Of a DNA stretch of 64,000 nt, positions 34,673-48,074 are shown one piece after another. The DNA comes from Auanema rhodensis (lineage: Eukaryota; Nematoda; Chromadorea; Rhabditida; Rhabditidae). A program made the position numbers and the translations under genes. The notes under the pieces are model-generated. The model did no database searches. It saw nothing but the letters and a program-made list of their open reading frames with translations, and had not been told where the DNA came from. Within the stretch, counting starts at the first letter, position 1. Each line of letters begins with the position of its first letter. The stretch covers positions 7,688,001 to 7,752,000 of the forward strand of contig OZ059898.1 of the NCBI GenBank assembly GCA_964057225.1, written 5' to 3'.

Positions 34673-37604
34673 ATATTTTATTAATCTCTATAGAACCTCC
34701 GTTTCTACTATGGATGGAACATTTTGTTCAGCCGCTTCAACTATGCACACAGACGACTCCTTTAGAACTGTTAATGGCGATATGAATGATGTTTGTTTTT
34801 TTCTTTATTATTCAACCGAATTATTTTTGTGAAGACGTACGAGGATGATACAACGCCAGAACCTCACATAGAGTCGCCAGATTTCCTTTCAAATGGTTTT
34901 ACTAATTACAGTTTCAAATATTGAAAAAATATTTTGTAGAAAAAGAGAGCACAGCATCACCCAACAACGGAAATTCTCAAAAAAAAGGTTTGTGGTCACG
35001 TGGATTGCTGCGTTACATAAAAATATACAGTATCTGCAAAAATTGTTCCCATTGACTTTGGCATGCAACCTAAGCCTAAGGTTGATGAGTATTCTGCTGT
35101 TCTTTTCGGATCTGACTCTGAAGATGATGATTTGATAGAAAAAGAGTTAGTAGAAAAGATTTTGAATGATTAAGACATTTATGTTCCAGAAATCTAAATG
35201 AATCTGGAAGAAATATCAAGAAAAGCATATCTTCTCGTTTTAGAGAAGAAGAGAAGTCCAAACCTCTACCTTGCCCTGTACATGCACGTAGAATGATACT
35301 ATTTATATATAATTTTTTCAGTCTAATTACAAAACACCTTCTTCTTCTGTACAAAAATCAGTTCTGACGGGACTGTCTGACCAATCTGAACCCGCTATAG
35401 AATCGGTTGCATTCGATAAATTTTTCAACATAAAAATAAGGTGATAAATTTTTTTAAAAATAGTCCTGAAATTTGGATTTAAGAAATCCAAAAGTTAGTT
35501 CGATGGCATTTGAAACTCTAACAGATGGAATGCGTAAAATCCGAGCTTCAGATATTCGTTATGGACTGAAAGGTTTCGACAAAACTACGAATTATTGATA
35601 TTTTAGAAATTCAGATAAGTTTGTTACTATTGGTGTGATTGTGGATAAAAGTGAAGTGAAAAAGAGTGCCAACGGTAAAGATTATGTTATGTGGAGGATT
35701 CACGACTTGAAGGTAACTTTCTTTGAAGGCATTTTTAACAATTGAATAATTATCAAGGATTGTCAAACTCAAAGTTTGAAAGTTCTTTTGTTCGGAGAAT
35801 GCTGCAAAGAGAACTGGAAATTGCAAGCTGGTACAGCTATTGGTTTAATTGCGCCTGAAGTTGGTGATCCTCCTAAGGAGAGCAAAGGTTTAACGAAAAT
35901 ACTGACTTTCCAAAACGTTCAATCATAGACAAACAAGTCGCCGCGAGGGTTTTCAAAAAAGCTCAAGTCATGGAACTCGGCTTCTGCCCAAGTTATGGCA
36001 TTTGCAGGGTGAGTTAATTTTTTTTTTTCTGATTTAGTTCTCTTCTTTAGGCTATTAAGAATGACTCTCAAAAATGTACAAATTTTGTTAACATGGATAT
36101 TTCTGAGTTTTGTATGTATCACGTTATGAGTCAAGTTAGAAGTTTGTCATCAAAAAGAGGTTAATCTTACATGTTTGCAATTTGCTTGAATTTTCGTTGT
36201 TCTAGGAACATTCAATAATATCAGTGGAGCTCCTGCCAAAAAGAGACAACCTTCTAATCCTCAAAATGGCTTATTAATAAACAAGTATTCATCAATCTTG
36301 TGGTTAGAAGCACAAAACGTTTTTTAGACCTACGTCACAGAAACTTCAAAATGGAAAGTTTAGTATAGAATCTGATACTGTGAAAGTATCATCAACATTT
36401 GCCCCTGTAGCATCTACTGCAAAGACAACTACAAAGACAGAAGAGAAGGAAACGTTGACACAATTAATGACTTCTAGAGTATAATATTTAAATCCATATT
36501 GGCAAAAATTCTAGCAAATTGTTTTAGTCACATCTGATGGGTGCCCGAAATTTAATGAAATTAACCGGTGATAAAGACGTGAAACCTACAGCTATTACAG
36601 CGAAACATACTTCCATGGCTGATTTTATGAAGGAACGCATGGTATGCATATCACATTTTTCTTTAATCCATCGAGATAATCTAGATAGCGGAGGCTAAAA
36701 CTCAATCTCCACAGTTGGGTTCTGGTATGTCCAGAGGTGTAATTTCGCTTACAAATACCAGGAAAAGACTGTCTACGGATCATGAAGCGGCACGGGTTTC
36801 TAATTTTATTGTAATTAAAAGTTATTATATATTTGTATAGCAAAGAGCTATTGAGTTATACAAGAAAAGCAAGGAAAAGAAAGCTGCTACTCCGACCATT
36901 AGTCAACCAAAGAAGAGATCCGCTACTGGTTAAAGCGCTTTTCCTAATGTTAAAATTAGTTCTTTTCTAGATAGCAATAATGAAGATACTCCTTCGAAGA
37001 AAACTAAAATAGGAACAGCAAGTAAAGAAGATATCGAAAGAATTCTTCAACGCAAATTCTTATCCGATAAAGCTGCTGATAAGGTTTAGAAAAAATAATT
37101 ATAATACGATTTTCGTTATATCGTTGAAATTTAAGGAGGAACATACTGCTGTAGAAAAATATTTGGATAATATGGAGAAAAGGGAAAAGGTTGAAACTGT
37201 TGTTACCACTTGTATGTCTCTAAAAAATGTCAAAGTATACTCATGTAAAAAGGTTTTTTTTAACTTTTCTAAACTTTTCAAAACTTTTTTTAAAGTGTAA
37301 TTACACAGCTCAAAAAAGAAGTGATCTATGTTTGCGTAATGGGCACGCAGTTACTGAGCACATGGCAGAGAAACGGTTTTTCAAGTGTAAGGGATGCAAT
37401 AGGAGAGAGATCGCCTATGGTGTGCTTCCCAATAAGCCTTGTCAGGTAACAGATTAATTTTATTTTAATATCTGTTTAATTGAATTGCAGGGATGTGACT
37501 CCAATAATTGGGAACGGGTTGCTTTACGTGATGAACGAAGAGTGAAACTGGATAATGAACAACTAAAAGTTCGAGGCGATGAGCAGAAGTTCGTTAATCG
37601 TTAA
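34483..37604 (+). CDS. mcm-10: DNA replication factor MCM10
   Basis: Many short exons from ATG 34483 to TAA 37604. An acidic N-terminus leads to an OB-fold region (KFVTIGVIVDKSEVKKSANGKDYVMWRIHDL, then LLFGECCKENWKLQAGTAIGLI). The MCM10 internal CCCH zinc finger follows: GFCPSYGICRAIKN, KCTNFVNM and EFCMYH. The C-terminal domain keeps both CxxC knuckles (SCKKCNYTAQKRSDLC..GH and CKGCNRREIAYGVLPNKPCQGCD) and the upstream KREKVETVV. MCM10 helps activate the CMG helicase and loads polymerase alpha at origins. A 34-bp TA microsatellite sits in the intron following exon 1. From memory the C. elegans orthologue is Y47D3A.28, chromosome III. Confidence 0.94.
34636..34669 (+). repeat. (TA)n microsatellite in mcm-10 intron
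   Basis: About 17 uninterrupted AT dinucleotides in the first mcm-10 intron. Likely length-polymorphic. Confidence 0.9.
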
Positions 37605-37807
37605 AAATGTCTTAAGTTATTACTTCTATATAATAAATTCTATATATGTATATAAATAGTGAAAATATGTTTTATGCATTGTTTTACTCCAAACAAATTG
37701 TTACGAACTAATGTAAATTAAATAAACAATGTTTATGCTAATTAAACGTTTCTCTATCAAGTTTACATTCCTTGGATTATTTAAGACAGTGCGGTCGTGA
37801 CAACATA

Positions 37808-39471
37808 ATGGCGGCAGCCGATAAGTATATAAGTAAAATATTAAAAATAGAGTAATTTATAACATTCTAGGCAGACTAGTGTTCCGGCAAAATATGGTCA
37901 GTTTTTCTGATTTAGCGTTTGAACTCTGAATTCAGGAAATATGAATACAAACTGTGAATTGCTGAAGAACGAGGGTTACTATTTATTATTTAGATTGTGA
38001 TATTTCTTCATTTTCAGACAAGGTGAAATTGTTAAAATCAGAATATTTCTTGTACAGTTTTATCTCTACTTAATATTGTTTTGAAGACTGTCAAAATACT
38101 TCATTCGAAAGGAATTGAAAAAGTACTACTTTCCCAATTGATTCAAGTGTCCTCTGTGATTAAAGAAGTCGTGTTTTGGTTGCTGACATGCTTTTATTTC
38201 TTCCAATAATGTTTTAGCATGTTTTGGAAGGAAATAGTCCTACAGTTCTCCAATTGACGGAATACAATGAAGATTGTGTAGCGTTTTTTGTTGATTATGT
38301 TAAAGGAAAACAGTCTAAGGTGGTCCACGATGAGCATTTTTTTTGATTATACGAATAATAGGAATCAATTACTTTTTCTGTGATGGAAGAACTACTGCGA
38401 GTATGTAAAGTTTTAGGGTTACAGGAGTTTCAACATAAATTAGAGAAGGTATTCATCAAAATTATCAAAATTTAAAGTAGCCTAGTAAATTTTTAGACCT
38501 TACTTAACTCTTGTGAGGTTGCTGAAAATCTTATTCAGAGTCTCTTGATTATGCATATGAAGAATCTTTCGAGAGAAGTGAATATTTATGCTATCTTTTG
38601 CAGATACTAAGAATTTTGATTTTCATAAATTTAGACAGAATCCTTGATACTCGAAAAGGCTGCAAATAAGTTCAATGACCTAGTTAGTCAGCCTTCATTT
38701 AATTCTCTTCCTTTCAATCAACTTCTCATCTTATTGTGCAGGTAATGGTATAATTGCATATTTATTTTAGTATCAAACATTTTTAGTTGTGAGTTGGATA
38801 TTGAAAACGAATTGACAATAGCAGATACTATTTTACTGTGGTTATTCAACCAACCGTCTCCAGAGTATTTTGCTGCAGCTCTGTTATCTTCAGTATCTTT
38901 TTAACTGTTTTGATTCTTATGAAATGCTTTCAGATACGAACTCACAAGCTCACTGCGGCGGACAAAGAAATCTTGCTCGAGCGTATTAAAGTTTTGGAAT
39001 TTTCTGACTCTGTATTTGATATTTCATTTTACATATTCTTGAAATCTGCTCTATAGATACTTCGATTGGCTGAATTATTCTTGACTTCAGATCACAATGC
39101 AAGGCCTTGTCTTAATCCTGATCACATAACTAATCACTTTATCCGTTGTGGTCAAAATAAGCCCTCAACTTCCAAAGGAATAATTTCCATGCCTCTCAGT
39201 CAACCTCGTGAAGGTTTAAAATTGATGAAGAAAAGTAGTGCAATAAAGTAATAGTTTTTAATTTTGAACTTAGATGATGAGTGTTTCTGCGCTAGAATAA
39301 GTAAGAAACAAGAGGTAATATCTAAATGTTCAAAACCTGTTGCTAAACAATCATCTTCAACAAGTGTAATATTATCTGCATGCACTGAATGAACAATCTA
39401 TTATGTTGCAGGTGGTGTCTTTAAAGAAAAATTCAACAGCAGTGAAAGGAAAAATTTTTAAATGGTTCTAG
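37808..39471 (+). CDS. BTB/BACK-domain protein without Kelch repeats
   Basis: Starts ATG 37808 (MAAADKQTSVPAKYG...). Small exons give a BTB fold: EDKVKLLKSEYFLYRIEKVLLSQ, SSVIKE, then EGNSPTVLQLTEYNEDCVAFFVDYVKG. The part after the BTB domain, CKVLGLQEFQHKLEKTLL, AENLIQSLLIM, FNSLPFNQLLILLCSCELDIENELTIADTILLWLFNQ, is a classic BACK domain. A Ser/Lys-rich tail follows; no Kelch or MATH domain is seen. Such proteins commonly bridge substrates to cullin-3. The splice between 38056 and about 38112 was chosen because it restores phase. The final exon is uncertain: the frame could also end at about 39391. AATAAA lies at 39474-39479. It starts 204 bp after mcm-10, so operon membership is possible. 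Confidence 0.72.
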
Positions 39472-39706
39472 TGAATAAACCGAAATTGTTTCTGTTAGTT
39501 CTACTTTCTTAAGTTGCACTTAGCCTGATGGGGCCAGAAGAGTTGCATCGCAAGCCCAATGTTCTTCTAATCATATTGAAAACTGCAGCACAATTAGAAC
39601 ATAATAATAGTTTCCACTTTATTTGAAAAAAAAAACAACAACGGGTATATATATTTCTGAGTGAACAACAAAAACAAAATATGGAATTGAATAATAGTTG
39701 GTTAAT

Positions 39707-41192
39707 CTAATTATCTCCAACTCTTCCTCGTGTTTTGAAAAGACGATGTGCTTTATTTGAACTGTTCTTCCAGCGAAGATCGAATCTTCTACGATAACTG
39801 TCGATGTACTTAAGATCACGCGCAATTTGATGAGCTTGTCTTCCTATACATATTATTCCGTTAAAATACAAAAATTTAAATACTACCCGTTGTATTTGTC
39901 CAAGCCAAAGCAGGAAGAATTCCTTTGGCTCTATCAATAGCAGTTCGCCCATGATCCATTCGCTGACTAGCAACGGGCTTAATATACTGACGATAATAAA
40001 TCATCAGGCCCCTGTGTCCAATTTTTGCGCCTGAAACTACCGAATAATATAATATCTAATGTAAAGATAGACCTGAAGGTAAGGTTAGTGTCCAACCATC
40101 GTCATATATCACATCAGTAGACGACTCTTCTCCTTCATACATGGGACTATAAATTAAATATAGAAAAAAACAGTCATTAATTTTACCTGTAGTCATAGAA
40201 CTCTGCAAACTCTAGCATGCTTTGAGGATCCCTAGCTAACTTGCAATGTTCCTTGTCTTTCATATGTTTTTGGCAAGAATCAACGGTAGCAAATCTGCTG
40301 CGTATATCAGGACAATATATGCAGCATCGACCAGCTCCAACTTTCAAACCTATCACACAACTATTATGGGGAATACATGTAAACTTAGGTACCGAGGTAA
40401 TGCATAAGTCCCTTCTCATCAATTAAATATTGCTTATCCGGTACAATGAACCCATGATGAAAACGCATGTGCTCCATTTTTTCTTCCATGGTGCGCTTAT
40501 CTTGTGGACAGAACAAACACTTTGTGATGGGAATAGCCTAATAATTGTATTAGTTGCAGCAGAGAAAATGTTTAGTACTTGGGATTCATCGTAATCATAC
40601 TCCTCTTCATCAGAGCCATTATCAGTTTCCCAGCCAGTACTATCATCGTCATCATCATCTTCTTCATCCATGACAATATCATTAACATTACTAGTGATGA
40701 CAGGGGTACTGGTAGGGTCTGCTTTCTTGAACGATCGAAGAATTAGACATTTTAAAAAATAAGCAAACCTTCCTAGGCTGTTTAGGCCCCTTCTTCTCTT
40801 GATTCTTCTCTAGTTCTTTGTGTTTATTACTAGCAAAATGATTATCCAAAGCGTTTTGTGATTTTAAATTTTTTTTACAAACTTCACAATAGAAACTTTT
40901 AACAGCATTCGCCTTATCCTGCAGGAAAAAATTAGAACATTTGATATTTAATCCGTAAAACCAACCTCTTTCTCTTGTTTGAAGTTTAAAACTTTATCCC
41001 TGAACTGTTCAGCTGTTACAGGAGGCAAATCAGCAACCTAAATATTATTTTCAAAACTCGTTTTCTTGATTAACTTGCATTTCTCTTCATGTTGTACCGA
41101 TGCCAATCAGATCGGTAATGATCTCTTTGAACATCTGCATTTTGGAAAACTAGATGGCATGTAACACATGTTAATCCTGTTGAAGGATCCAT
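39707..41192 (-). CDS. ZNF622/REI1 60S-subunit maturation factor
   Basis: From ATG 41192 (an acceptor TTACTTATAG is one base upstream) to TAG 39707, about 400 aa. C2H2 fingers of the REI1 type: GLTCVTCHLVFQNADVQRDHYRSDWHRYN with RKVADLPP, and FYCEVCKKNLKSQNALDNHFASNKH. An acidic DEEDDDDDDS block follows, then a paired-CxxC finger KCLFCPQDK..MEHMRFHHGFIVPD, CCIYCPDIRSRFATVDSCQKHMKDKEHCK, and the conserved C-terminal GHRGLMIYYRQ. It releases export factor Arx1/Alb1 from cytoplasmic pre-60S particles. Third in a same-strand row behind nfx-1 and mak-16, as in the C. elegans C16A3 cluster. Confidence 0.93.
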
Positions 41193-41348
41193 ACTATAAG
41201 TAAATTACAATAAGAATAGAATAATGTTGTTATTCAAATATTGAGAAGCCATAAACTTCAAATAAAAAAGATTTAACTCAAAATATCAACTTCAGTAACA
41301 ACAAGGAATAACAGCATAACATTCAGATTATAACAAATAAAACAGATT

Positions 41349-42676
41349 TTAAGCCTTTTGTTTTCGTTGGGTCTCGGCCTCCTCTTCATATTCAATTTCG
41401 ATTTGTGGGCGTCTCTTACGCTGAACCTAAAGGACCAGGACAACTAGATCAAACGAATTAATAAAATATTACCTTGGTTGGTTTAACAACTTTCTTTGCA
41501 ACAGGCTTTTTAGCTGCCTTCTTCTTCTTCTGAGGTGGCTCGTCATCTGAGCTCTCTCCGCTCTAAATATTATTTTTAATTTTTAAATAGCGAAAATAAA
41601 GACACCTCTTCCTCTTCATCCTCATTTTCTTCATTGTCGTCCTCATCCTCATCTTCCTCGTCTGGTCTTTGCCAGTCTTCTTCCTCACTATCAGTATCTG
41701 GTGGAGTCCAATGACCATCTTCAATATCCTCTTCATCAGATGATTCAAAATCTTCTACGTATTCACGGTGTCCGACACCCTGAACCAAAGTAAGAGGTAT
41801 ATACTACAAGATTATCAAGTTCTGACCTCTTCAACTTCTTCTTCTACTTCGATTTCTCGATCTTTTTCACTTTCATCAATCAATTTCTCAAATGCAGCCT
41901 TATTAAAGTTATACATATCACCATAAGTTCCTTGTCTGAAAAATACATTATGAGGAGAAATTAGTACAACACTCATACTTCAAGCGATCCAGAAGTTCTT
42001 TCTCAATAGCATTGTCTAACTTTGCAGCAATTAAAGCCTTTTCTTCCCTACGTTTTTCTCTTCTTTCTACTTTGCGAGCTACAGGAATGATTTTCTTTGC
42101 TCTGTAAATTTATTATTTCATACTTTAATGCAAGTGTAGAACTTACGTTCCCTTGATAGCCATTTTTCGCATTCTAATAAGGTATTGATGAATACGAATA
42201 AGACGAGCTTTACATTTTTGTCTCACATATTCACTCCAATGCAAAGTGTGATAACTTATTTGCTCCAAAGCCTGTAAATATTTTAACACTTGATATAAAT
42301 TTGAGAAAAAAATCTGTGCATACCTTAGCCATGTCACGTGATAACTTAACTTTCTCCCATAATCGTCTAGGATAATGACTACGTTCAACAACTTTCAAGT
42401 ACAAATAACAAACGCCTTGAAAATTTCTTTAAGAATATCTTACATCATGATATAGCGTACCTTCTTCTTCTCTTACTGTTGCGTATTGTGAATTTGATAG
42501 TGGGCACGAAGCTCTATTACATACACCTGTTAGATTGTACTCATTACGACAAAACATTTTTGGCTTTGTCCTATGATTCAAAAACTTTATTTAATTACAT
42601 CAAAATTAACAAACCATGCTTTAAAAGCACATTGTCCTTTATTAAGAATATTCCATGTAATATCGTCACACTGCAT
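41349..42676 (-). CDS. mak-16: Ribosome biogenesis protein MAK16
   Basis: From ATG 42676 to TAA 41349, about 320 aa. The N-terminus [45 protein letters not shown] is the MAK16 zinc/Fe-S-type Cys cluster. [20 protein letters not shown] and [10 protein letters not shown] complete the RNA-binding core. Then come [30 protein letters not shown] and a long Asp/Glu-rich stretch with a Lys-rich end. It acts with RPF1 on early nucleolar pre-60S. It lies 157 bp upstream of the ZNF622 gene, also a 60S factor, so a shared operon makes functional sense. Acceptor TTTTTTCAAG lies just before the ATG. Confidence 0.96.
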
Positions 42677-42849
42677 TTTTACCCTTGAAAAAATTATTAT
42701 TCTGCCGTCAAGATTAATAAATTAAATATAGGATTGATAAAAACAATTATTTAAAACAAATATTTAAATATTTAATAAACGTTTATAAAATAAAAAAAAG
42801 AAAGTGATGGGAATAGGCATGCAAGGCACCCACATTTTCAAGTAAACGA

Positions 42850-45800
42850 CTATACATCTAGAAATTGTACAACTTGGTTCACACATTCGTTTAACACATC
42901 AGAAACCGTCTTTATGTCAGGATTATGTACAGGTTCCTCTTCCTCGTCACTCCACCAATTTGGATCTTTTTTACTTGAAAGGTTCACCACAGGATTAGAT
43001 TTTTTCTTTCTCGTCTCTTCACTATTGCTAGTTTCGTCATCACTACCTAAGACAGAGAAGAAATTTTGTTGCTTTAACGGTGCAGGCTTTGCGATTGTAA
43101 CCGGCAGTCGTTTAAAAACCTAAAAGAAAATTACTCATACAAATGTTCTTTGTTGCTTTGGAACCTTCTTAGTAGATTTCAGCAATTTCATTCCTTCTTC
43201 AACGGGAGCTGGCTCTTTCTTTACTTCGTCGATCAAAGTGCTAAAATAACATTCAGTTCACATTTGGTTTAGTATAAGAAGTTTTTACTTCTTAAGAGTA
43301 GTAACTCCAGCTGCTTTGAGCACAAATGGATATTTGCGTAAATCGGTTAAACAAATCAAAGGAATTCGAGAAGAACATCTAAAAAAATTAATTTGAAACT
43401 CAAGCAGAATAAATCTTATAGATAACCTCCTTGCTGTGACAATAACACTTCTTTTAGGTGGATTATCTACACTAACAGTTGTCATGTTAAAGAGATTGGC
43501 ATATTCGTGAATGAACCTACGCCGTTCTAATGGCATAGGGCGGAATGAATGCGAAAGACCCTCAGATATAGTAACCTAAAAATTCTTTTAATACAGGATA
43601 CTTTCGTGTAACTAACGTCAGCGAATTTGTTGGCTAAAGCACAAAGAATACTTTCTACTTCAGAAACAAATTGAGGGTTTTTACGGTATACTTCCTAAAA
43701 TCAACATATTGAATAACTACTATTGCTTTTCAAATACCTTTAAACTCTCTGTAAAAGTTACTGTAGGTTCCTCTGTCTGTAGATCTTCATCTGTTACAAT
43801 AGAAAGAGCATCCGCAAGCTTTTTGTTCCTAGCTACTTTTTTACAATCTTCATCACATGATATACTAAAAAAATATGTATACATAATCAATTTCAGAGTA
43901 TTAGTAAACCATGACAGCTTTTCCATGCTTAAAGATCTTATTAAAACCCCAGGATGACCACCCGGAACTTGTTTTCCTTCCTCAGCTACAGCAAGAGCAG
44001 CATTAACTCTCATAATAGCACCTACAGACTAAAAATATTCAACATAAAAGTAATATATGAAATGTGTGCAAACCTCGTAGCATTTCATTTTGCTCTTTCG
44101 ACGTCCACAATCACAGGTAACCTCAACTGAATGCATACATTTGGTTTCGGGGCATTCTGCATTAGGATGACAAGCCATAGCGCAAGGATGTTCACAATTT
44201 TCTCTCAAAGCATTGCAAGGTCTCTTACAGACAGCATTTTCCTAAATATTTGAGTATGACAAAATTAAAGCGTATAATAATATTACTTCTTGACAAGCTC
44301 CAGGATGGCAGTTTCTGTCACATGAATGAACACCACAAGATAACGGCTTTCCACATAGTTTTCCACAAGAAACCCCAGAGAAATGACAAGGAATATTTTT
44401 GCGAATTTCATGCCCACCATAGCAATATTTTTCAACTAATGTGGTACAGGGGGGACAATTTTGATCCGAGTGGCACCGATGAAATACTGGATGATTACAA
44501 GAATGCTCACGAGCACAAGGCTCATCACATGGTGGAGGTGGTTCACCACACGGAATTGGAGGTAGACGGACAGTTTTCCCGCAATGACAATATTGCTCAG
44601 TAAAGCCTGGATTAAAAAAAGAGAATGTAAACTATTAGTGACTTTTTAAAACTCACTGGCATTCAAGCATGGACGGCATTGTCCCGAATGGCAAACGAAT
44701 TCACAGAAATGTTGCCCACAGGCTAATCTTCTATTACACAGCTATAAAATATATGTAATTGAAAAACTATACAAATTAAAATACTTGGAAACAAGTGAGA
44801 TCATGGTCAACACAGCAAAATTCTTGACATTTATGTACTCCACATGATTTTTTTTTACGGCACTTTTTATCGCAAATCAACTCATTACGCTCTGCAATAA
44901 ATTATGAAGTATCAAAACCCTGACATATAATTAGAATACCATTCAACCGGTTAGGAACTTGTGAACATGGAATTTCTTCAGTAGTTAGCTTGCATCTGCA
45001 TTCAATTCTTGTAACATCTTCGCATGGTGGACAAGGACCGACATGACATTGTTGTCGACAACGATGAGCTTTAAACAACATTTTTATATGAAAAAATTGT
45101 TAAACCTACTTTGATCTCCACAGAGTAAACGCTTATTACAAGTATTTGCACATGTAGGTATTGGATCAGCACAAGAACTTCTCGAAGCGGACATAGCTTC
45201 TAAACTCATTTTTCCACATGGGCAGTGAGTAATCCTTTCAGGGGCTGTTGGACAAGAACCACAGCCTTTAGTTATATCATGACATCTGAAAAAGTTGGAA
45301 TTAATTAAATCGGAAAACAGTAAAATTACCGAGTGGTGCAGGAATGAATTCCACACTTGTATTTACCGGAACAAGGAGAATCACAACTGTATTTATCATT
45401 TTCATTTATAGATATATCACACTCTAATTCCTTGCTATCTTTACCACAATAACAATCTGAAACACGTATAAATTAGTAGCGAAAGATAAAGTTTATAAAT
45501 TTACGTTGAATTATTTTCACTTCGCATTCGTTACAAGAGCCCTCATGACAATTTTCAGCACATTCATGAACTCCACAAGCCAGAAGTTTACCACATTTGT
45601 TTGAACACTAAAGAAGTATATTAAGATATTATAAATCTAAAAACAAACCTTAATTGACTGTCCACATCTAACCATTCTAGTTGTAGAACCACAAAAACAA
45701 ACTTTCATTACTTGACTAATACAATCTGGGCATGGACCAGGATGACAGGGTTCATTACAAGGATGAGAACAATCTTCTCCTCTTTTAGCTCCGCAAATGC

Positions 45801-47085
45801 CTCCACAAGCATGGGGCCTTTCTCCACTTCAAAAAAAAAAATAATAGTTAAAACGACAAAAACCTACACTTTAGTCGTTGGGTTTTTCTGTTTTCCACAG
45901 TAGCAATCGTAGAAAGGAGTTTTGGTATACTTGGCCTTACATGCTGGACAATTCCAACTTGAAAAAAAATTTTTGAAATAATTAAGGGTAAAACAACTTA
46001 CAATCCTTGTTCTCCTATACTTTTAGAAGCCCAATCAAGAATACAACCGCCAGAAATGTGAAATACGTGGTAGCATTCTTTACAAGACCAAACTTTCTAA
46101 AATGAAGTTGAATAAATATAATGTAGATAAATATTACTTGGCGAGGTCCGATGTTCTGGAAACAAATCATACACTCATATTTATTATTTTCTAATTGAAA
46201 AATTAGTCTTTCTGAAAAAAACATTATTATATAAATTTCACGAAATTCCAGAATTACCTCTAAAAGATAAAGAATCAACGTCTACAGACACTCTCTGTCG
46301 ATTTTTTCTTTGTTGTCTAGGTTTGCTAGCTTTACTAAAAACACCAGTGTAAATTGATCAAAAAATTAATATTCACTCACAAAGTTTGCGGCCTCTGTGG
46401 ATCTGTATTTCTAGATGTTGATGGCTTGTTTTGGTTAAGTTTTGAATCATTAGATTCATTTGGAAAGGGACCACCAGGTTGAAAAACAGGGGCATTTGCA
46501 TTGAATGGGAATGTACGACTATTTCCTGTATTTCTTCTATTATTTCGTCTACCTTGTTTAGGTTTTTCACTGAAAAAACGGTTTACACCTATTGATCACT
46601 ATTGAACATACTTTACTCCATTTCGTGTGAAAGAAGTAGTATCAAGAGAGACACTTGAAGGTACAACTTGTGTTGTTTCAATTCGTTCTCTTTGAAGAGG
46701 AACATGAGTAAGATTTCCTCCAGAATAATTTGGTTGTCTAAAACCTCTGGATCCTCCATGTCCTCTGTTAGAACCTAGACCTCTATGCGATGGTCTAGTA
46801 TTTTGATTAAAGTGGCGCTTATTCTGAATATTAGGAACATTTTTAGAGTCATCATTACTTGTTGTAGCATGGAAATTTCTGGAAACAAATTATCTTTAAC
46901 ATTTCAAAAAAAAAAAACACATACGTTCCTCTAGAACTTGAAGGCACATCAAAGTCTTCTGCAACAGATACTGCTACAGAAGAACCCTGATTATTATTTT
47001 TTGGCCTATGACGCCTTACATGTCTTGGTTTTCTTCGTTGATCTGTCTCAGACCCAGTATTATTTGTTTCAGATTGGGTGTTCAT
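42850..47085 (-). CDS. nfx-1: NF-X1-type zinc finger protein with RING and R3H
   Basis: From ATG 47085 (MNTQSETNNTGSETDQ) to TAG 42850; many exons, about 1000 aa. A disordered Arg/Asn/Gly-rich N-terminus leads to a RING/PHD-like finger (CFQNI..VWSCKECYHVFHISGGCILDWA region, 45900-46200). A long series of NF-X1 cysteine repeats follows (C-x-C-G-K..C, C-x(3)-H-x(3-4)-C; 43980-45900). An R3H segment comes next (PLERRRFIHEYANLFNMTTVSVDNPPKR, about 43420-43540) and an acidic C-terminus with PNWWSDEEEE. NFX1 proteins bind nucleic acid and act in transcription or RNA control, with E3 potential. C. elegans orthologue C16A3.7. First gene of the three-gene minus-strand row. Confidence 0.92.
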
Positions 47086-48074
47086 GAGGAGATGTAATCC
47101 TGATATAGCGAGAAATAAGGAAATATTTACATTAAAAAAGAATAAAAACAATTATTATAAGATGAAAAGAGAGAAAAGATAAAACAATTCACTTTTTAGA
47201 AAATTTAACAACTATTTTCTTATTTTCTGAAGCCCTTAGCTTATATATGATCCCAATCGTTTGCGATTACCATTGTGAATCGTGTCACATTGTTGTGCAA
47301 TATTTCAAACACTATCTTTACAGATGTTTGAAAAACTCCCGTCAACATAATTTTCGTTGGTTTTTTCTTTACTTGTGATTCAACTTTTGAATATTACTAA
47401 AGCAATTGAAAAGTTAATGTGTGAAACTGATTTATCAGAATCAATTATTGTTTATTAACATAAAATAATTCTGTGTATATAAGACAATGTATATTACGGT
47501 GACATTTCGATATATCTCGGACAAAGTGAGGCTATTCAATAAAATTTCTAAAAATTAATAATAATATTTAACATGTTTGAGTTAAAAGAATTTTAAAATT
47601 AGGTGATATTAATAATAATCTAATATATCATAACAATACTCAATTTTTTTCAAATCAGCCTTTGGTGATTTAATAACAGAATTATTAAAAATATTTCATC
47701 CACCCTGAATTTTCATTTTTTAAGTTATGTATAACTGCTTTTAATCCTTAGATAGCAACTATAAGAAACATTGCAATAACATTCATTATATAGTCTTCAC
47801 ATTCTTCACAGAGAAGATATTAAAAATTGTCAAAAAGGTCCTGCAACGCAGACGCGATACCGTAATTCAAGTGAAGCGGAGAATTCTTTTAGGTGGATAT
47901 AGTATTTCCAAAGGTTACGAACAACTTCAATTAATACTCATATCGTTCAGTTATCTTTATTTCTTTACATTTCTGGTAATATAGTGCGATTTTTACTTTA
48001 TCTCTGGTTATCTTATATTATTGCTAGTATCGCCAGTAACGCCGGATTTTTACTTATAATATTTAGAAGTCAAC
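47086..48074. promoter_or_regulatory. Divergent promoter region nfx-1 / rps-13
   Basis: 989 bp, AT-rich. The rps-13 side shows a GC-richer patch (47845-47890) and a TTTAG acceptor about 9 bp before the ATG. No extra gene seen. Confidence 0.45.
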
